From Marisediminitalea oceani (GTDB taxonomy: Bacteria > Pseudomonadota > Gammaproteobacteria > Enterobacterales > Alteromonadaceae), in NCBI RefSeq assembly GCF_003731635.1, contig NZ_RCUA01000037.1, forward strand, positions 1 to 64,000: 64,000 nt of DNA, written 5' to 3'. Every line of letters begins with the position of its first letter. Within the stretch, counting starts at the first letter, position 1. This document shows positions 17,669 to 28,301 of the stretch, piece by piece. The notes beneath the pieces are model-generated. The model saw nothing but the letters and a program-made list of their open reading frames with translations, searched no databases and was not told the origin of the DNA. The position numbers and the translations under genes are program-made.

Positions 17669-20056
17669 TTACTCTCTTAACGCTGCCCCGAATTCCGACT
17701 CAAGCCCTTGAATCACTGAATCTACCGCTGCTTGTATTTCCGCATCTTCCAGTGTTTTGCCCGGATCCTGCAGGATTAAAGACAATGCCAGGCTCTTTTC
17801 ACCGTCAGCAATTCCCTGTCCTGTGTACACATCGAACAAGTTTAGGCCAACTAGTTGATTTACGCCAATTTTTTCAACAAATTTTATTATATCGCCTACT
17901 TTCACGGTTTGTTTAACCGTAATGGCGATATCACGGCGGTTTGCCGGGTACTTCGAAATCGGCTGTGCCTGAGGTAATTTGCGGTCTGTGAGGGCCGCTA
18001 ATTCAAGTTCAAACAGAAACACTCTTCCGTTAGTGCCCAGTTGCTTACTGAACTGCGGGTGTACCGCGCCCAGCCAGCCAACACATTTATCGTCCAGGTA
18101 AATCGCCGCCGACATACCCGGATGCAATGCAGAATGCGTTTCTGTATTAAAAGTGACCGTTTTTTCCTTTCCAGTCAATGCTAAAAGTGCTTCAACGTCT
18201 GCTTTTGCATCAAAAAAGTCCACCGGCTTGTCATTAGCATCCCAATGTTCATCATAACGACGACCAGCAACTACCCCTGCCAGCATCGGTTCCTGACGAA
18301 TGCTGTTTGGTGCTTCTGCATCCGGAACAAACCGCAGGCCGGTTTCAAACAAACGAATACGCTGTTGCTGTCGCTTCTGGTTATATGACGTTGCCTGTAA
18401 CAGTCCCGGCCATAAACTTACCCGCATAATCGACATGTCCGCCGATATAGGATGTGGCAGCACAAGGCCATTACTCTCAGGGAAAAGTGCATTTTGTATT
18501 TTTGGATCGACAAACGAATACGTAATGGCTTCGTTATAGCCGCGATTCAGCAATACCGATTTCACGGTATTCACCGATAACTGCTTCTCGGTTGCCGGTA
18601 ACATCGACAAGGCCGCGACCGGTGCCTGATTAGGAATACTGTTGTAACCGTATACCCGGGCCACTTCTTCGATTAAGTCTTCTTCAATCTCAATGTCAAA
18701 GCGATAGCTTGGTGCCGTAGCTACCCAGCCTTCATCGGTTTCTTTGGCATCGAGCCCTAAACGCGCAAGGATTTCGCTCACCGTGTCAGCGGCAATATCA
18801 ATACCCAGCACCTTAGCTAAGCGCGCTTTGCGTAAAGTCACTTCGGCACGAGTCGGAATATCACTTTCGCTCACTGCTTCAACCACCGGACCGGCTTCAC
18901 CGCCGCAGATTTCTAAAATCAGCTGGGTAGCGCGCTCCATTGCCGTGGCTTGTAATTGCGGATCCACTCCACGCTCATAGCGGTGTGAGGCATCGGTGTG
19001 CAGACCATACTGACGGGCTTTACCCATAATCGCATCCGGGTGGAAAAACGCGCTTTCCAGCAGAATGTCGGTAGTATTTTCGTCGGTACCGGAATGCAGA
19101 CCACCAAAGATACCAGCCATAGCCAGCGCTTTGTTGTCATCGGCAATGACCAGGGTGTTATCTTTTAGCTCAACTTCGGTTTCATCCAGTAAGGTGAGCT
19201 TTTCACCAGCCGTTGCCATGCGAACATTAATACCGCCTTCAATGGCAGCCAGGTTAAACGCATGCATCGGATGACCCAGCTCCAGCAGTACGTAATTGGT
19301 TACGTCGACAATCGGGTCGATACTACGGATACCGCTGCGGCGCAGTTTCTCGGTAAGCCAAAGAGGAGAATCAGCTTTAACGTTAACGCCTTTAACCACC
19401 CGGCCAAGATAGCGCGGGCACGCCTGAGGTGCGCTTAAGCTAATGGCAAGTTTATCTTCAATAGCCGCAGCAACCGGTGCAACAACCGGCTCGCACACAT
19501 CGGCTTTATTCAGTACGCCCACTTCGCGGGCAACACCACGCAGACCAAGGCAGTCAGCACGGTTAGGGGTAAGGTCGACTTCGATAGTGACATCATCCAG
19601 ACCAAGGTAGTCACGAATGTCTTCACCTACCGGCGCGTCCAGCGGCAATTCAATAATACCGCTGTGGTCGTCACTCACGCCCAGCTCAGAATAGCTGCAC
19701 AGCATGCCAAACGATGGCTCGCCACGCAGTTTGGCTTTTTTGATTTTAAAATCGCCCGGCAGTACCGCGCCCACTTTGGCAACGGCAACTTTTAAGCCCT
19801 GACGACAGTTTGGTGCACCGCAGACAATATCAACCAGTTCATCATCGCCTACGTTAATTTTGGTGACTCGCAGCTTGTCAGCGTTAGGGTGCTGACCACA
19901 TTCCACTACTTCACCTACCACCACGCCGCTGAATTCACCAGCAACCGGTTCTACACCATCAACTTCCAGACCAGCCATGCTCAATTGTTCGCACAGCTCA
20001 TCCCGTGATACGGCGGGGTTAACCCACTCTCTTAACCATTTTTCACTGAATTTCAT
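17669..20056 (-). CDS. pheT: phenylalanyl-tRNA synthetase beta subunit
   Basis: A 795-residue subunit of the alpha2-beta2 synthetase. An N-terminal tRNA-binding OB fold (about 40-150, [19 protein letters not shown] region), B3/B4 editing domain, B5 domain, catalytic-like module and a C-terminal anticodon-binding ferredoxin fold (about 700-795, [13 protein letters not shown]) are all present. Length equals the E. coli protein. It starts 11 bases after pheS and is cotranscribed with it. Confidence 0.97.
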   Translation of the reverse strand: MKFSEKWLREWVNPAVSRDELCEQLSMAGLEVDGVEPVAGEFSGVVVGEVVECGQHPNADKLRVTKINVGDDELVDIVCGAPNCRQGLKVAVAKVGAVLPGDFKIKKAKLRGEPSFGMLCSYSELGVSDDHSGIIELPLDAPVGEDIRDYLGLDDVTIEVDLTPNRADCLGLRGVAREVGVLNKADVCEPVVAPVAAAIEDKLAISLSAPQACPRYLGRVVKGVNVKADSPLWLTEKLRRSGIRSIDPIVDVTNYVLLELGHPMHAFNLAAIEGGINVRMATAGEKLTLLDETEVELKDNTLVIADDNKALAMAGIFGGLHSGTDENTTDILLESAFFHPDAIMGKARQYGLHTDASHRYERGVDPQLQATAMERATQLILEICGGEAGPVVEAVSESDIPTRAEVTLRKARLAKVLGIDIAADTVSEILARLGLDAKETDEGWVATAPSYRFDIEIEEDLIEEVARVYGYNSIPNQAPVAALSMLPATEKQLSVNTVKSVLLNRGYNEAITYSFVDPKIQNALFPESNGLVLPHPISADMSIMRVSLWPGLLQATSYNQKRQQQRIRLFETGLRFVPDAEAPNSIRQEPMLAGVVAGRRYDEHWDANDKPVDFFDAKADVEALLALTGKEKTVTFNTETHSALHPGMSAAIYLDDKCVGWLGAVHPQFSKQLGTNGRVFLFELELAALTDRKLPQAQPISKYPANRRDIAITVKQTVKVGDIIKFVEKIGVNQLVGLNLFDVYTGQGIADGEKSLALSLILQDPGKTLEDAEIQAAVDSVIQGLESEFGAALRE

Positions 20057-20067
20057 TTTGCTTTGCC

Positions 20068-21078
<1,011 letters not shown>

Positions 21079-21204
21079 CTAACACCCACTGCTGTTATCG
21101 CCCCGTGCGGGACAGCCGCAGCAGCGGGTAAATAAAAGGCCGTTATTTTACACAAAGGATAAAAGCCGCGGCTACCCTAACAAGCTGATTTCAGCAAATA
21201 AAAT

Positions 21205-21244
21205 CAAAAAAACCGGCAAATGGGGCGAAAACCACCCTATCCGG
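21205..21244 (-). terminator. intrinsic terminator after the isochorismatase-fold gene
   Basis: On the minus strand a hairpin formed by CCGG-GGG and CCCC-CCGG arms, with a small bulge, is followed by TTTTTTTG. It lies 21 bases past the stop codon at 21266 and separates this gene from the pheS leader. Confidence 0.5.
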
Positions 21245-21265
21245 CGATTATTTTGCTCTGTCAGG

Positions 21266-21805
21266 CTACTTTATTAGCGGCAGAATCGATTTAAACTGCT
21301 CAGTGTCAGCCCTTTCAAGTAGTTCAAACAAGGCCATTTCCACACCGGTGAGCTGGGCGCCAGCACTCTGCATTTTTTGCAGCGCCAGCTGTTTATTGGC
21401 CGGATTACGGGATGACACGCAATCGCTGAGCAAATGCACCTGTTTACCACTGGCCAGTAAATCAATCACAGTCTGGTACACGCAGATATGGGCTTCGATG
21501 CCACACACCAGCCATTGTGAACGATTCAGCGCCTTAACCTGCTGCTCTATGCCTTCGGTGCGAAGTGCACTAAAGGTGGCTTTTGCAAAGGCTTCTCCGG
21601 CAGGAATAAACTGATTGAGTTCCTCTACCGTCGCCCCGAGTTTATCGGGCAACTGCTCGACAAACAGCACCGGAATGCCCAGGGTTTGCATGGCTCTGAT
21701 CATAGTGGCTATTGAGTTAATCATGGCGTCGCTGTTGTCGACCAATCTTGCCAGTTTGCCCTGCACATCAATAACGATAAGGCCGGTTTCCTGCTGTACT
21801 AACAC
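21266..21805 (-). CDS. isochorismatase-family cysteine hydrolase
   Basis: A 179-residue cytoplasmic hydrolase. The catalytic Asp is Asp13 (LIVIDVQGKLA), the lysine lies in FAKATFSAL and the nucleophilic cysteine in CGIEAHICVYQT (about 108-119). The closest pattern is the YcaC-like branch, whose substrates are mostly unknown; the fold also includes amide hydrolases such as RutB. GTG 21805 follows AGGAG by seven bases; an upstream GTG 16 codons earlier lacks a ribosome binding site. It is divergent from the TonB-dependent receptor at 22195, so a link to uptake of an amide or nucleobase is possible but unproven. Confidence 0.8.
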   Translation of the reverse strand: MLVQQETGLIVIDVQGKLARLVDNSDAMINSIATMIRAMQTLGIPVLFVEQLPDKLGATVEELNQFIPAGEAFAKATFSALRTEGIEQQVKALNRSQWLVCGIEAHICVYQTVIDLLASGKQVHLLSDCVSSRNPANKQLALQKMQSAGAQLTGVEMALFELLERADTEQFKSILPLIK

Positions 21806-22115
21806 AAGCTGCTCCTGTTTGTTTACTATGCTCTGACTATAGCAAATAACCACCTGAATGTATTAAAACCAATCCGCGCCAATACGCTGGTCACTGGTCG
21901 CAAATTCTTGTTTGTTTATCGTGCAGCGAGGTGTTTTTTTGGTGCAAAACCGTGCACATAGCGTTTCGTCATTCATATTTTACCAATCCAGTGGTGCGAC
22001 CAGCGAAAAAAATCACGCCATGCTCATTAATAACTCAAAACATTGGAATAAAACAACTTTATTTAACTTCCCTCACACCGAAATTAATTATATGACATTA
22101 TACTTTCGGCCAATT

Positions 22116-22131
22116 CAGACCAACTGGTCAG
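22116..22131 (+). promoter_or_regulatory. RutR-like operator, copy 1
   Basis: CAGACCAACTGGTCAG contains GACCA-NN-TGGTC, the core of the E. coli RutR box (TTGACCA-NN-TGGTCAA). It ends six bases before the -24 GG element of the receptor promoter, so a bound protein would block polymerase. Related sites occur at 59633 and 62747. Confidence 0.65.
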
Positions 22132-22135
22132 GTTT

Positions 22136-22151
22136 TGGCACGCGATGTGCT
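22136..22151 (+). promoter_or_regulatory. sigma-54 promoter of the first TonB receptor
   Basis: TGGCACGCGATGTGCT has the invariant GG and GC of sigma-54 promoters ten bases apart and the full TGGCACG -24 element. Transcription would start near 22162, about 30 bases before the receptor start codon. Confidence 0.7.
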
Positions 22152-22194
22152 CTGCCGTGGCGGGACTTTTCCATAACACTCAACAGGGAATTCT

Positions 22195-24771
22195 ATGAAG
22201 CACACCTATTCGTTTAACCCGATAGCGGCCGGTATTGCGTTATTTTTTCTAAGCAGCCAGTTCTCCGCTTATGCACAGGAAGCAGCAGAAGTCAGTGAAG
22301 CTGACGTAGAGAAAATCGATGTACTGGGTAAGAAAACTGATTATTACTCAATCATGCCGGATGGCAAAAACAGCAGTGCTTTTGGATTGGATAAAAGCCT
22401 GTATGAGACGCCGCGTTCAATTACCGAAATCAGTGAAGACCTGGTCGACAAGTTTGCGCTGCGCAGCGTGGATGATCTGGTGCGCCTCACCCCTGGTGCA
22501 TTCACCAGTTCATTTTTCGGTATTAAAGGCGCCATGGACATCCGCGGCGAGCCAGCTGATAACTACTTCCGTGGCTTTCGTAGGATTGCTAACCCGGGTG
22601 CATTCAACACCATTGTCCGTGGTGCTGAAAAACTCGAGGTAATGCGTGGGCCGGTTTCACCGTTATACGGCAGCGGCAGTGTGGGTGGCCAGCTCAACTA
22701 TACGCCTAAGTCGGCCAAGGTTGGCGGCAGTAAATATATTGATGAAGTTACCGGTGACCTGTCGGTTACCGTGGGGTCATATAATCAGCGCATCATCTCC
22801 GGTAGTCTGGGGATTCCGCTGGAAATCGGTGGCAAATACGGCGGTCTGCAGCTATTTGCCGAAGTTGAAGACTCCGAGTCGTTTTTCGACGGTTATGAAC
22901 CTTCCAGCGAGCTGGTCCAGGCCGCCGTTGACTTTGATTTGTCGGACAACACCACCTTGCAGTTTGGCGTACAGTACCAAACCACCGACAGTATTCAGGT
23001 ACCTGGCTGGAACCGGGTAACCCAGGATTTAATTGATAACGGCACCTATATCACAGGTGCAGCGCCAATTCGCAACTCAGATAATCCTATCGGGGCAGAT
23101 ACCCTGTTACCGCAGGAGTCTTCTTTCATTGCACCTTTTGCACCCAGCTTCCTCAACAACGCCTTCAGTAACGTTAACAGCTGGTGTACGGCGGCGGATG
23201 CCGGTAGCGGCAATGCCATGTATAACGGCTTTGAAGTGAGCTGTGCCGGTGGCTTTGGTAACTTCCTGGCCGACCGCACGCTGGATAACCCCTATGCACT
23301 AACTGATGTTGGTACGGCACAAATTGATCATCAGACGACCTTTATTGATGATCATGACTATGCCGACACTACCGCAATTACCGCTTACTTCGACATTACC
23401 CACGAATTCGACAGCGGCACGGTGTGGAAAAACGAAGCGTTTTACGACTACATGGATCATACCAAGTTTCAAAGCTGGGGCTTTACCGCTTATTATCCCG
23501 ATGCTTTCCTGTATGAGTTACGCAGCAGCCTGACCTTCGAATACGAAGGCGACGGCTTTATGGCCAATAGTATTGTGGGCGTCAACTATCGAAATGAAGA
23601 GCTCGATAACTATGCAGCCTGGATGGACGAAACCTTTGACTTCAGGGATATCACTGTGGGCCCAACGGCTAACGACCGTATTTCCCCGGCGTCTTTCGAC
23701 CCCTACCAGAATGCCACTTTACTGTATGACGCCGACGGCAACGTCACCGGCGTAGAAGGTACGCTAACCCGTAATTTCAACGAAGTGCATTTGTCTAAAA
23801 CCGCTAATGTGGGGACTTTCTTCCTGACGGATTTCACCTACGGCAAGCTGAATTTATTACTCGGCGCGCGGTATGATTACTTTGATGTGGAGTCTGAAAA
23901 CGGCTGGGTGGCCTACCTTGGCGATCCACAGGGTAACGGCGTAATTTCAGGCAGTGACACCGCGTTCAGCTTTAATACCAGCGTGTCTTACAATGCCGAC
24001 GGTATTATCCCCTACGTGACTTACTCTGAGTCTAACTCTCTGAGTACCAACCAGTTAGGCGGCATCATTCCAACCACGATTGAAAACAGCCAGTACATTC
24101 AGGAGTCTACCCTGCAGGAAATCGGTGTGAAGATGAACCTGTTGGATAACCGCCTGTATACCGCTATCGCCTGGTACGATCAGGATAAAACCTACCGTGA
24201 CAGTCAAACCGGTGCACTGGTTGCCGTATATGGTGACGGCCTGGAGTTTGAAATGCGTGCGCTGGTAAATGAGAACCTGTCGATACTGGCAACGGCTACT
24301 CATACCAATACTGAGGAAGTCAGTAACGGTGCACTGGCGGTAATCAACGGTGCCGATTTTGCGGCTCAGAATGGTTTGAACCCTGAAGACGTCTACGGCG
24401 GTCGTATTGCCGGCCCTCGTTCGGCGTTTGTGGGCATGAACACCCGTATGGAACGCGGCGGCTTACCGGATAATATTGTTAGCATTTATGGTACCTGGGC
24501 ACAGGAGCTGGGTGCTGGCGATGTTACCGGTAGCCTTGGTCTTACCTGGGTAGATGAAACCTACACCGACATCATGCAAACGGTAATGTTACCAAGCTAC
24601 ACCGTAGTCAACGGCTCGGTCAGTTATGCGCAGGGTCCGTTCACCGGACTGCTACAGGTTAATAATCTGATGGACGAGGAATATTACACCTCAGCAGATT
24701 TGTTCGACTCTGTGGTAGTTAAGCCCTCAGCAGGCCGCACTTTCTCGCTAACACTGACCTACGCTTTCTAA
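22195..24771 (+). CDS. TonB-dependent outer-membrane receptor
   Basis: An 858-residue receptor. It has a signal peptide (about 1-27, ending SAYAQ), a TonB-box-like KIDVLG (about 39-44), a plug domain (about 70-190, with ETPRSITEIS, VDDLVRLTPGA and EKLEVMRGPVSPLYG) and a 22-strand barrel ending in phenylalanine (LTLTYAF). ATG 22195 follows AGGGAA. The receptor shares long stretches with the one at 62850, for example GWN-VTQDLIDNGTYITG (about 267-284), so they are paralogues. Substrate is unknown; the shared RutR-like operator and sigma-54 promoter, and the position of the paralogue beside an NCS2 permease, suggest a nucleobase, nucleoside or ureide rather than iron. A hairpin follows the gene. 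Confidence 0.9.
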   Translation: MKHTYSFNPIAAGIALFFLSSQFSAYAQEAAEVSEADVEKIDVLGKKTDYYSIMPDGKNSSAFGLDKSLYETPRSITEISEDLVDKFALRSVDDLVRLTPGAFTSSFFGIKGAMDIRGEPADNYFRGFRRIANPGAFNTIVRGAEKLEVMRGPVSPLYGSGSVGGQLNYTPKSAKVGGSKYIDEVTGDLSVTVGSYNQRIISGSLGIPLEIGGKYGGLQLFAEVEDSESFFDGYEPSSELVQAAVDFDLSDNTTLQFGVQYQTTDSIQVPGWNRVTQDLIDNGTYITGAAPIRNSDNPIGADTLLPQESSFIAPFAPSFLNNAFSNVNSWCTAADAGSGNAMYNGFEVSCAGGFGNFLADRTLDNPYALTDVGTAQIDHQTTFIDDHDYADTTAITAYFDITHEFDSGTVWKNEAFYDYMDHTKFQSWGFTAYYPDAFLYELRSSLTFEYEGDGFMANSIVGVNYRNEELDNYAAWMDETFDFRDITVGPTANDRISPASFDPYQNATLLYDADGNVTGVEGTLTRNFNEVHLSKTANVGTFFLTDFTYGKLNLLLGARYDYFDVESENGWVAYLGDPQGNGVISGSDTAFSFNTSVSYNADGIIPYVTYSESNSLSTNQLGGIIPTTIENSQYIQESTLQEIGVKMNLLDNRLYTAIAWYDQDKTYRDSQTGALVAVYGDGLEFEMRALVNENLSILATATHTNTEEVSNGALAVINGADFAAQNGLNPEDVYGGRIAGPRSAFVGMNTRMERGGLPDNIVSIYGTWAQELGAGDVTGSLGLTWVDETYTDIMQTVMLPSYTVVNGSVSYAQGPFTGLLQVNNLMDEEYYTSADLFDSVVVKPSAGRTFSLTLTYAF

Positions 24772-24797
24772 GCGCAGCTCAGCTCAGCTCAAAAAGT

Positions 24798-24828
24798 ACA
24801 AGCCCCGGCATTGTCCGGGGCACTTGTA
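24798..24828 (-). terminator. terminator hairpin between receptor and csbD genes
   Basis: TACAAG-CCCCGG and CCGGGG-CA-CTTGTA form a stem with a two-base bulge around a six-base loop. On the minus strand it is followed by TTTTT, directly after the csbD stop. It may also stop the receptor transcript from the other side. Confidence 0.65.
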
Positions 24829-25020
24829 TTAGCTGTTCAGCGAATCAAATTCCTGACGCGCTTTGTCGCGGCTCATGCCATACTTTTCCTGCATTTTGCC
24901 GTAAAACTCTTCGAAGTTGCCTTCCATTTGTTCTACTTCGTCATCGGTAAGTTTGCCCCACTTCTGCTTAACTTTACCGGTTAACTGGTTCCACTTAGCT
25001 TTAGCGATATCGGTATTCAT
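24829..25020 (-). CDS. CsbD-like stress protein
   Basis: A 63-residue charged protein of the CsbD family. The core is WNQLTGKVKQKWGKLTDDEVEQ-type sequence at about 10-32, followed by a second helix with EFYGKMQEKYG. Members are abundant soluble proteins induced by general stress; the molecular role is unknown. ATG 25020 is preceded by AAGGAG at seven bases, which decides it against a longer frame starting 38 codons upstream. It has its own terminator. Confidence 0.9.
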   Translation of the reverse strand: MNTDIAKAKWNQLTGKVKQKWGKLTDDEVEQMEGNFEEFYGKMQEKYGMSRDKARQEFDSLNS

Positions 25021-25209
25021 ATCTTGCTCCTTGTCTTTGAAAATTGCGCAAGCGTTGAAAAACTGATGCGCATATGAAAACAACATAAGGACTAATGCGA
25101 GAGTTATACCAAAAATTAATTCTATATATTTCAATATATTAAGAAATATGATACCCAGAACGAAGACATCATAGAAAACTCTTACAGGCTGTTAGTGCAA
25201 GAGTTACAA

Positions 25210-25233
25210 GGCAGGTTGCGAATGCAACCTGCC
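25210..25233 (-). terminator. perfect hairpin after the RND pump gene
   Basis: GGCAGGTTGC and GCAACCTGCC form a perfect ten-base stem with a GAAT loop, six bases past the RND stop codon. No T run follows on the minus strand (TTGTAACTC), so it may act as a transcript-stabilising hairpin rather than a strong terminator. Confidence 0.4.
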
Positions 25234-25239
25234 GGCTGG

Positions 25240-28200
25240 CTATTTTTGAATTTTAAACACCAGACTGTAGAGCACGGGTACAAACACCAGCGTCAACAGC
25301 GTGGCAAAGCCCAGTCCAAACATGATCACCACCGCCATGCTGGCAAAGAAGTCATCAAACAACAGCGGGATCATCCCCAGGATGGTGGTAATTGCCGCCA
25401 TACAAACTGGCCTTACCCGGCTGAGTGTTGCGTGAAACAGCGCAGAATACGGCGCTTTACCCTCTTCCAGTTCCAGCTTCACCTGTTCAACCAACACAAT
25501 GCCGTTTTTGATGATCATGCCCGACAGGCTCAAAAAGCCCAGCAAAGCCATAAACCCGAAGGGCGCGCCGGTGATCAGCAATCCATAACTCACACCAATT
25601 AATGCCAGCGGAATACAGGCCCAGATAATGCCGGCAATGCGCGCAGAGGCAAACAGCAGCACGGTGGTAATAAACATGATCAAGTAGCCTACCGGTAACG
25701 AGCCAAAAATGGCTTTCTGCGCTTTACTTGAAGCTTCAAACTCGCCGCCCCACTCCAGCTCATAGCCATCCGGTAACGGGATCGCCTCAATTTTGCTCCG
25801 TACGCGGGAGAATAACTTTGATGCAGTTTCGTTACCCAGTATATCGTGGTCGGCCATTACCGTTAGTGTACGCTTACGGTCGCGACGCATGATAATGGGA
25901 TCTTCCCAGCTGATATCAAAGCGTTTTACCACCTGCGTTACCGGAATGTACTGCTGGGCCGTAGCCGAATAAATTTGCAGGTTTTCCAGGTTATCGGCGG
26001 TTAAGCGCTCCTGCGGCGGTGGCCGGCTAATAATAGGCAATAAGTCCGTGCCATCGCGGTAAACGCCTATTTGCGCACCGGAAAAACTGGTTAACAGCAG
26101 GTTGTCCAGATCGGCTTTACTGATGCCCACGCGGCGGGCGGCCGCTTCATTAAAGATAGGACGGATCACTTTGGTTTGCTGACGCCAGTTATCGCGAATA
26201 TTACGCGCGCCGCTATCGGCTGCGAGGATCGCTTTAGCTTCTTCAGCCAGGCGGCGCAGTTCGGCTGGTTCCGGGCCACTGAAGCGCGCTTCAATCTTAG
26301 CATCGGTGGAAGGACCAATCTCCAGCCGTTTTATCTTATAAAATACTTCGCTGAATTCTGTTTCCATGTAATCGCGCAAACGCGGTAACTGAGCTTCCAG
26401 CGCCTCGCCATCGCGCATCCGGATCACCAGTTGTGCATAGGTCGCATAGCTTTTCTCAGTCTGGTAAGTCAGCATAAAGCGGGTCAGGCCCTGACCCACT
26501 GTAGAAGTAACTTCTTCCACGCCGTCTTCGTTTAACAGGTGCTGTTCGATGTGGTTAATTTTATCTGCATTCACGCGAATATCGGTACCGGCCTTATGCC
26601 AGATATCCACCAGAAACATCGGTGTGGTGGAAGGAGGGAAAAACGACTGTTTAACGCTGCCAAAGGCAATCACCGCACTGACCAGCAAGGCCACCATGGC
26701 CACTACAGTCACCACCCGAAACTTGAGCGCGACATGCAAAATGGTGCTGAATACATCAAAAATCAGGCCGTTGTAGAGCTCCTCGCTGCCTTTAAGTTCA
26801 TCATCGCCGGCGTTATTGGCATCTTTAAACAGTAATGAGGCAAAAAATGGCGTGAGAGTGATAGCGGTAACCCAGCTCAACAATAAGCTGACAAACAACA
26901 CCCAGAACAGGCTGCCGGCAAATTCACCGGTGGCATCGCTGGATAAGCCGATGGGCGCAAAAGCAATAATAGCAATCACTGTGGCGCCCAAAAGCGGCCA
27001 CATATTCTGACTCACCACGTAAGAGGCCGCCTGGGCTTTGCTGTAGCCCCTTTTCATGGCGATGAGTATGCCTTCGGTCACCACAATGGCGTTATCCACC
27101 AGCATCCCCAGTGCAATGATCAGCGCCCCCAAAGATATACGCTGGAGGTTAATCTCCATTTGCTGCATAAAGATAAAGCTGCCGAGCACGGTTAACAGCA
27201 GGATCAGGCCAATCAGCAGGCCGGATTTAACGCCCATGAAGATCAGCAGCACTACAATTACAATGCCAACGGCCTCGGCCAGGTTAAGAATAAACCCCTG
27301 TACCGAATTATCTACTTCGATGGGCTGATTGTAGATAAAGCTGGTTTGCATCCCGACCGGGCGCATGTATTCCAGCTCATCCAGACGCTCCATAATACGT
27401 TCGCCCACGTCCACTACGTTAACGCCATCGGCAAAGGATATGCCCAGTAACAGCGACTGCTCGCCGTTGTAATGGATAAGATTAGACGGCACTTCCTCGT
27501 AGCCCCGGTAAATGCGTGCTACGTCTCCCAGGTAAATTCGTTCTGAGGCACCAGCCTGACTGATCAGCAGGTTTTCCAGTTCCTGCACGGATTCAAATTC
27601 CCCGGTGGGATTGATGCGGATGTACTCATCACCAATTTTGACTTTACCGGCGTTTGACACCTGGTTCTGACTCACCAGCAAGGCGCTGATGCGGCTGGGG
27701 CTTATCCCCAGTGATGCAATTTGTGAGCGGGCAATTTCAACAAACACCTGCTCCTGTTGCTCGCCCTGAACGGTTACCTTGCCAACGCCCTCTACCAGGA
27801 TCAGCTCCCGCTTGAGGTAGTCCACATAATCGCTAATATCCTTATACTGGTACCCTTCCCCGTTGATGGCTATCAACATGCCATACACATCGGCAAAATC
27901 ATCCATTACTCTGGGCGGATAAACACCGGATGGCAGGGATGGCGTGAGATCATTAATTTTGCGACGCATCTCTTCCCAAATCCCGCGCAACGCGTCTTTG
28001 CGATAGATGCTTTTCATCTCTACGGTAATCTGCGACTGGCCCGCCGTGGAAATCGACGTGATGTTGTCGACGTAAGGTAATTCCTGAATAGCGTTTTCGA
28101 TGGGGTATGTCACTTCTTCTTCAACCTGAGTAGGCGAAGCTCCGGGATACTGGGTGATCACCATGGCTTTTTTAATGGTGAACTGAGGATCTTCCAGTCT

Positions 28201-28299
28201 GCCCAGGCCAAAAAAGGCAACAGTGCCACCAATGAGCAGGATCAGCGTGACCAGCCAGCTCGTGGTGCGGTTTTTAACAAAATATCCGGCAATGTTCAC
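25240..28299 (-). CDS. RND efflux transporter, inner-membrane pump
   Basis: A 1019-residue proton-driven pump of the AcrB/HAE-like superfamily. It has the first helix at about 12-30, two large periplasmic loops, and two blocks of transmembrane helices (about 335-530 and 850-1015) with GMLVDNAIVVTEG (about 398-410), the helix 4 motif with the proton-relay aspartate. It forms a tripartite system with the membrane fusion protein encoded two bases upstream; no outer-membrane channel gene is in the operon, so a shared TolC is likely. The start is GTG 28299. The closest subgroup appears to be the one paired with lipoprotein adaptors and drug or solvent export. Expression is probably controlled by the divergent LysR gene. 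Confidence 0.9.
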   Translation of the reverse strand: MNIAGYFVKNRTTSWLVTLILLIGGTVAFFGLGRLEDPQFTIKKAMVITQYPGASPTQVEEEVTYPIENAIQELPYVDNITSISTAGQSQITVEMKSIYRKDALRGIWEEMRRKINDLTPSLPSGVYPPRVMDDFADVYGMLIAINGEGYQYKDISDYVDYLKRELILVEGVGKVTVQGEQQEQVFVEIARSQIASLGISPSRISALLVSQNQVSNAGKVKIGDEYIRINPTGEFESVQELENLLISQAGASERIYLGDVARIYRGYEEVPSNLIHYNGEQSLLLGISFADGVNVVDVGERIMERLDELEYMRPVGMQTSFIYNQPIEVDNSVQGFILNLAEAVGIVIVVLLIFMGVKSGLLIGLILLLTVLGSFIFMQQMEINLQRISLGALIIALGMLVDNAIVVTEGILIAMKRGYSKAQAASYVVSQNMWPLLGATVIAIIAFAPIGLSSDATGEFAGSLFWVLFVSLLLSWVTAITLTPFFASLLFKDANNAGDDELKGSEELYNGLIFDVFSTILHVALKFRVVTVVAMVALLVSAVIAFGSVKQSFFPPSTTPMFLVDIWHKAGTDIRVNADKINHIEQHLLNEDGVEEVTSTVGQGLTRFMLTYQTEKSYATYAQLVIRMRDGEALEAQLPRLRDYMETEFSEVFYKIKRLEIGPSTDAKIEARFSGPEPAELRRLAEEAKAILAADSGARNIRDNWRQQTKVIRPIFNEAAARRVGISKADLDNLLLTSFSGAQIGVYRDGTDLLPIISRPPPQERLTADNLENLQIYSATAQQYIPVTQVVKRFDISWEDPIIMRRDRKRTLTVMADHDILGNETASKLFSRVRSKIEAIPLPDGYELEWGGEFEASSKAQKAIFGSLPVGYLIMFITTVLLFASARIAGIIWACIPLALIGVSYGLLITGAPFGFMALLGFLSLSGMIIKNGIVLVEQVKLELEEGKAPYSALFHATLSRVRPVCMAAITTILGMIPLLFDDFFASMAVVIMFGLGFATLLTLVFVPVLYSLVFKIQK

Positions 28300-28301
28300 C
28301 C

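Larger units (their letters stand above)
21806..22194. other. divergent intergenic region with receptor promoter
   Basis: A 389-base AT-rich region. The right end holds the RutR-like palindrome and the -24/-12 promoter of the receptor gene (listed separately). Further left, GTGCA-AAACCG-TGCAC at about 21943-21958 is an inverted repeat that might be an activator site, though its half-sites are oriented opposite to the NtrC consensus. A 101-codon frame on + here overlaps the receptor start and has no support. Confidence 0.5.

Noticed and set aside
21943-21958. NtrC binding site
   Set aside because: GTGCA-N6-TGCAC has half-sites oriented opposite to the NtrC consensus (GCACC...GGTGC).
21912-22217. 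101-codon frame on + before the receptor
   Set aside because: It covers the RutR-like box and the -24/-12 promoter and overlaps the receptor start.
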